A DNA stretch of 64,000 nt from Amycolatopsis bullii. Its GTDB lineage: Bacteria > Actinomycetota > Actinomycetes > Mycobacteriales > Pseudonocardiaceae. The stretch is from NCBI RefSeq assembly GCF_014654205.1, contig NZ_BNAW01000032.1, forward strand, positions 28,932-92,931. Direction: 5' to 3'. Below, one piece after another: positions 60,488-64,000 of this stretch; position 1 is the first letter of the stretch, and each line of letters opens with the position of its first letter. Made by a program: the position numbers and the translations under genes. Under the pieces are notes generated by a model. The model did not search any database and had not been told where the DNA came from. It worked only from the letters and a program-made list of their open reading frames with translations.

Positions 60488-62023
60488 TTGAACTCGGTTG
60501 CTTCCTCTGGCCCGGCCGGCGCGGCCAAGTACACCTATGACCAGGTCGGCAGCACCAAGACTCGTCCCGGCGCCACAACGCAGCAGGCACTGGACTGGGA
60601 CACGGAAAGCAGGCTCGCCACAGTCACCGAAGGCAGCTCGCAGACCAGCTTCCTCTACGACGCCGACGGCGAGCGCCTGATCCGCCGCGACCCGGCCGGC
60701 ACCACCCTGTACCTCGGCAACCAGGAGGTCCGGGTCGACAAGCAGTCCGGAGCGGCGACGACGACCCGCTACTACAGCCACGGCGGCACACAGATCGCGG
60801 TCCGGACAGGCGGAAGGCTGAGCTGGCTCGCCGCCGACTACCAGGGCACGACCCAGATCGCGATCAACTCCACGGACCTGACCGTCCAGCAACGACGGCA
60901 GACGCCCTTCGGGACCCCGCGCGGAACGAACGGCGAGCTGCCCGGCGAACGCGGATTCGTCGGCGGCACGATCGACCAAGCCACCGGCCTGACCCACCTG
61001 GGCGCCCGCGACTACGACGCCGACCTCGGCCGCTTCGTCTCCCTCGACCCGATCCTCAACCCCGCCGACCCGCAGCAGATCAACGGCTACAGCTACGCGA
61101 ACAACTCGCCGATCAGCTTCAGCGACCCGAGCGGTCTGATCATCCAGATGGACGGCCGCCCCGCCTGGATCGGCCAGGACGCAATCGCCAGCATGAGCCC
61201 AGCCAAGGCCGCCCAGGCCCAAAACTACAACGCAGGAGTCCGACGCAACTGGCAACGCGCCCCCGTGGAGCGTCGGCATTCCCCACGTGAGGAAATGCTC
61301 GCGAGACCCGCGGCCGGACACGGGCTGTCCAAGGAACAATTCAAGATGTTCGTTGACTCCGGTTACAAGGGGTCCAGTGCACTCACGTGGCAGGAAGCGA
61401 TTGACTTCGCAAGCTCTGCACCGTGGCGGAACACCCTGGTATGCGATGCGCTGGGAGGCTCTGCTGATGAATGCCGGATGGGAGAAAAACTCACCGGGTT
61501 CGCCGGGTTCATCTACGATGTCTTCCTGGCAGACATTCCCGAAGGCTCGACCGGGAGTACCCAAGCGTGTCTGGGCGTGGCTGCTATGGTGGTCCCGGGT
61601 GGCGAGTTCGGAAAGATTGGCAAGGCCGCCGAAGCAGCAAAAGCGCTGACGGGCCTGACTCGGGCGGAACAAGTGATCGCCAGGGATGCTCAGGCGATCT
61701 ATGCGTCTGAAGCGTTGGGAGAGATCCGTGCTGCCCATGCAGCTGGTCAGGCGAAGGAGGTCATAGTGGGAGGAACGACGATCGTTTACGAGCCATCACT
61801 CAGTGCTAGCGGCATGACCCTGTTCGGTGAGCACGGCTTCGTTATCGGGCGTGGCGCGTTCGCTTCGGATGCCGAGCTCGCGAAAACCATCGCCCACGAG
61901 TCATACCGCCTGGCGACGTCCCAATCTGCCGGCGGTGTGGGAGCAGGACTGGCGAAGGCGGAAACAGATGCGGCTTTCAAATTTGCCGAACAAGTGGGTC
62001 CGTACATTTCGGGAGGGCGCTGA
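60488..62023 (+). pseudogene. Orphan Rhs core-plus-tip cassette
   Basis: A 511-codon frame that begins mid-core (NSVASSGPAGAAKYTYDQVGSTK) without a ribosome-binding site or signal peptide, 10 bases after the immunity gene. It copies the Rhs core up to NGYSYANNSPISFSDPSGL, then carries a different tip: residues about 260-511, with CLGVAAMVVPGGEFGKIGKAAEAAKAL and IAHESYRLATSQSAGGVGAGLAKAETDAAFKFAEQ. The HESYR stretch could be part of a metal- or nuclease-type active site, but the family is not known to me. Such orphan tips are silent until recombination swaps them onto the main gene. It could still be expressed by read-through. Confidence 0.75.
60493..61252 (+). repeat. Direct repeat copy 2: displaced Rhs core segment
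   Basis: The second copy of the 760-bp core repeat. Divergence from copy 1 is scattered and mostly at third codon positions, leaving the protein nearly unchanged. Recombination between the copies would delete the first tip and immunity gene and fuse the main Rhs gene to the second tip. Confidence 0.88.
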
Positions 62024-62211
62024 TGACCCGCTCGGCGTGGATTGAGGCGGCCAAGCGTGTTACCGAGGGTGTTAGGGAAGGATTGCGCTGCCCGGAAAAT
62101 AACGACGACTTACTTGAAGTGGAATGGTTTCCAGGTCCTAGTGGCAGGAGTGGCGAGTATCGAATGCGTTGCCCATCGTGTGGTGCCGAGAACTGGGTTC
62201 GAGAGGGATGA
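62023..62211 (+). CDS. Probable immunity protein for the second Rhs tip (zinc-ribbon-like)
   Basis: A 62-residue protein whose ATG overlaps the orphan cassette stop (TGATG), so it is translationally coupled to it. Two Cys pairs, LRCPENND and RMRCPSCGAENWV, suggest a small zinc ribbon. Similar tiny CPEND...CPxCGA proteins follow many polymorphic-toxin tips; this is from memory of the pattern. It is likely the antidote kept alive while its toxin is silent. Confidence 0.68.
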   Translation: MTRSAWIEAAKRVTEGVREGLRCPENNDDLLEVEWFPGPSGRSGEYRMRCPSCGAENWVREG

Positions 62212-62337
62212 CCTGCGCGGTGGCAGGTGTCCTTGAAGGGCTCGATCAGCTACGTGATCGAGAAGCACGATGAAGGGCCCTGACCGAAGACGCCGTCGTC
62301 GGTCCGCACGATCGTGTTGCCGCCGTTCCTGGTCGGG

Positions 62338-62796
62338 TCCCGCTCAGCCGCTCGCGCACCTCGGCCTCGTCCAGTTCCGGCGCCCGGTCCGGCGCGTCGC
62401 CGGCGGTGACGGCGCTGGCCAGCCCGCGGCGTGTTCGGCGAGCATCCCGGCCGCCGAGCAGATCTGCCCGGGGGTGCAGAAGCCGCACTGGAAGCCGTCC
62501 AAGCGCACGAATGCCTCCTGGATCGGCCGCAGTTCGCCTTCGGTGGCCAGCCCCTCGACGGTCGTGACCGAGGTGGTGTCGGCGGCGACCGCGAGGGTGA
62601 GGCAGGAGACCACCCGGCGGCCGTCGCACAGCACCGTGCAGGCGCCGCACTGCCCGTGGTCGCACCCTTTCTTGGGTCCGGTGAGGCCGAGGTCCTCCCG
62701 TAACGCGTCGAGCAGCGTCCTGCGGTTGTCCACGGACAGCCGGTGGGTCGTTTCGTTGACTCGCAGCGATATCTCGCTGCGGGTGTGCTGGGTCAT
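62338..62796 (-). pseudogene. Broken 2Fe-2S subunit of a xanthine/CO-dehydrogenase-type enzyme
   Basis: From ATG 62796 the frame gives a ferredoxin-like domain (KKGCDHGQCGACTVLCDG, all Cys present) and the start of the C-terminal [2Fe-2S] domain (LDGFQCGFCTPGQICSAAGMLAEHAAGWP). At about 62426 the frame shifts; similarity resumes as SAVTAGDAPDRAPELDEAEVRERLSG in the next frame, then stops before the final NLCRCGAY cluster. Partner flavin and molybdenum subunits are absent. Not functional. The stretch 62212-62337 holds another short remnant of unknown origin. Confidence 0.78.
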
Positions 62797-62968
62797 CAGC
62801 GTCCTCGTTCCGGGGTCAGGACCCGCTCGACCGTCGTTGGTTGTCGGTCACGAGCCGACCGTGAACGGTTTCAGGTGTCTCTGTCCGGGGAGGCTATGCG
62901 AGTCGCGGTGGCGAAAACTCGTCCGCAACGCAAGTGGGCAGGATGGGGCAAGAAGTCGCGAGTTCTGA

Positions 62969-63709
62969 TCAACCGTCGCGAGAGGCGCCGGTTCGGACGT
63001 TCGCGCCCAGGCGGACCGCGTCCCGGCGTGGCGGGTGGCCGAACTGCCTGCGGTAGTCGCGGCTGAACTGGGCGGGGCTCTCGTAGCCGACCTGACGGCT
63101 GATCCCGGCGATGTCGCCGGGATTCGCGGCGAGCAGCAGTCTGGCTTGCTGCAGGCGGATTTGCTTCTGGTACTGGATGGGGCTCATCGAGGTGATGGCC
63201 TGGAAGTTGCGGTGGAACGCGGAGACGCTCATGCCTGCCCGCTGCGCCACCTCCTCGACGCGGAAGGGCAGCGCGTAGTTGTCGCGGATCCACTGGACGG
63301 CCCTGGCGATGTGGCTGAGGCTGCTGTCGGGCAGGCCGAATTGGCGCAGGATGCTGCTCTGCTCACCGGTCAGCAGCCGCCAGATGATCTCCCGCTTGAT
63401 CAGGGGCGCGAGCATCGGGATGTCGCGGGGCGAGTCGAGCAGCCGCAGGAGGCGAACAACGGCATCGAGCAGTTCGGCGGAGGCGGCGCTGACGGCCAGG
63501 CCGGTCGGCGCGCCGGGGTCGAGTTCCGGCAGGTCCCCGGGATCCGCGGCCAGCAGCACTTCGGCGACGGCGGCCGGCGGCAGGTCCAGACCGAAGCCGA
63601 GCGCGGGTTCCCTCGGGTTGGCTCGGATGAACTGCGCGGTCACCGGCAGATCAACCGAGGCGACGACGTACTGGCCAGCGTGGTACTCGTACAGGCGGTC
63701 GCCCAGCTG
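62969..63709 (-). pseudogene. AraC-family regulator, 5'-truncated
   Basis: The C-terminal helix-turn-helix pair is complete (RDNYALPFRVEEVAQRAGMSVSAFHRNFQAITSMSPIQYQKQIRLQQARLLLAANPGDIAGISRQVGYESPAQFSRDYRRQFG). The N-terminal AraC_N domain is only partial: the similarity begins at LGDRLYEYHAGQYVVASVDLPVTAQF. The bases before this point (higher coordinates) instead read as the alanine-rich ORF on the other strand, so the first about 30-50 residues were cut off. Frame continues openly to 63883, so a translation product could exist. Confidence 0.72.
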
Positions 63710-64000
63710 CGGCGGCCGCGTCGCAGGCCGGGAAGGCGGCATCGCGGGCCTACGACGCAGCGGCAGCGGCCTTGGGTGACAAGACGAAGGCCGGTGATGC
63801 CAACGCAGCGGCGCAGACGGCCCGAGACGCCGCATTGAGCGCGTCGACCGCCGCGGATGCGGCGCGGTCGGCGCGGACAGCATCGCAAAGCGCGCGGGCG
63901 GCTGGGGACGCGGCGACGGACGCCGCGAACCAGTCGCGGACCGCGGCGCAGGCGGCGACCGACGCGGCGAACGCCTCCGCGGCCGCCGGCGCCGATGCCC
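63703..64000 (+). CDS. Alanine-rich repeat protein, partial (runs off the window)
   Basis: An open frame on the plus strand, in frame with TCG 63721, reads a highly repetitive helical sequence (AASQAGKAASRAYDAAAAALGDK, then ARDAALSASTAADAARSARTASQSARAAGDAATDAANQSRTAAQAATDAANASAAAG). Heptad-like Ala/Asp spacing suggests a long coiled coil or stalk as in secreted repeat or polymorphic-toxin proteins. There is no start in view: it seems joined directly to the cut AraC gene, so the 5' end may also be missing. The end lies outside the window. Confidence 0.6.

Noticed and set aside
60488..62023. A second full Rhs gene
   Set aside because: There is no signal peptide, N-terminal region or ribosome site; the frame starts in the middle of the copied core.

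Overview
The window is about 64 kb of very GC-rich DNA with strong G/C bias at third codon positions, frequent GTG and TTG starts and several apparently leaderless genes. Secreted plant-polymer enzymes, a probable F420-dependent oxidoreductase and a CebR-type operator sit beside a giant Rhs locus. Together these suggest a soil actinomycete of the Amycolatopsis/Pseudonocardiaceae type; the genus is an inference from composition and gene content. There is no rRNA, no CRISPR array and no complete tRNA. One tRNA 3' half is present.

Region 1 (1-17.5 kb) is rich in carbohydrate enzymes: a xylanase (GH11) with an acetyl-xylan esterase (CE4), a GH15 enzyme with a glucose dehydrogenase, a GH5-CBM13 glycanase, and an AA10 copper monooxygenase with a perfect CebR-like palindrome upstream. 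Between them lie an orphan NarL-type regulator, a small membrane protein, a three-gene ABC export/phosphoesterase operon, a GNAT enzyme, an AhpD-like protein, and a divergent aldehyde dehydrogenase/TetR pair with a clear operator.

Region 2 (17.5-21.2 kb, minus strand) is a tightly coupled four-gene operon: membrane protein, TerY-like VWA protein, YegI-like protein kinase with a C-terminal membrane anchor, and second membrane protein. It resembles the TerY-P phosphorylation triad, but the PP2C phosphatase is absent and membrane proteins flank the core. It is the best candidate here for an undescribed signalling or defence module.

Region 3 (21.3-46.1 kb) is a mosaic. It holds a cyclopropane-synthase lipid operon, a regulator and TIM-barrel protein separated by a long operator dyad, an M1 peptidase, a protein with the LQxTAGNRAV leader seen in contractile-injection-system (eCIS) cargo, MerR/LysR/TetR-controlled small catabolic units, EcsC-family genes, an acyltransferase and an amidohydrolase. 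Several broken genes (exonuclease-like, EcsC-like, esterase, quinone reductase, DUF1906-like) show repeated decay and rearrangement.

Region 4 (46.4-64 kb) begins at a tRNA-Ala(GGC) 3' half that looks like an integration scar. Beyond it lie a 2225-residue secreted LamG protein, a 1922-residue Rhs protein with a variable toxin tip, its putative immunity gene, a displaced orphan Rhs core-plus-tip cassette sharing a 760-bp direct repeat with the main gene, and a translationally coupled second immunity gene. A broken iron-sulfur subunit and an AraC gene truncated by the start of an alanine-rich repeat ORF close the window.
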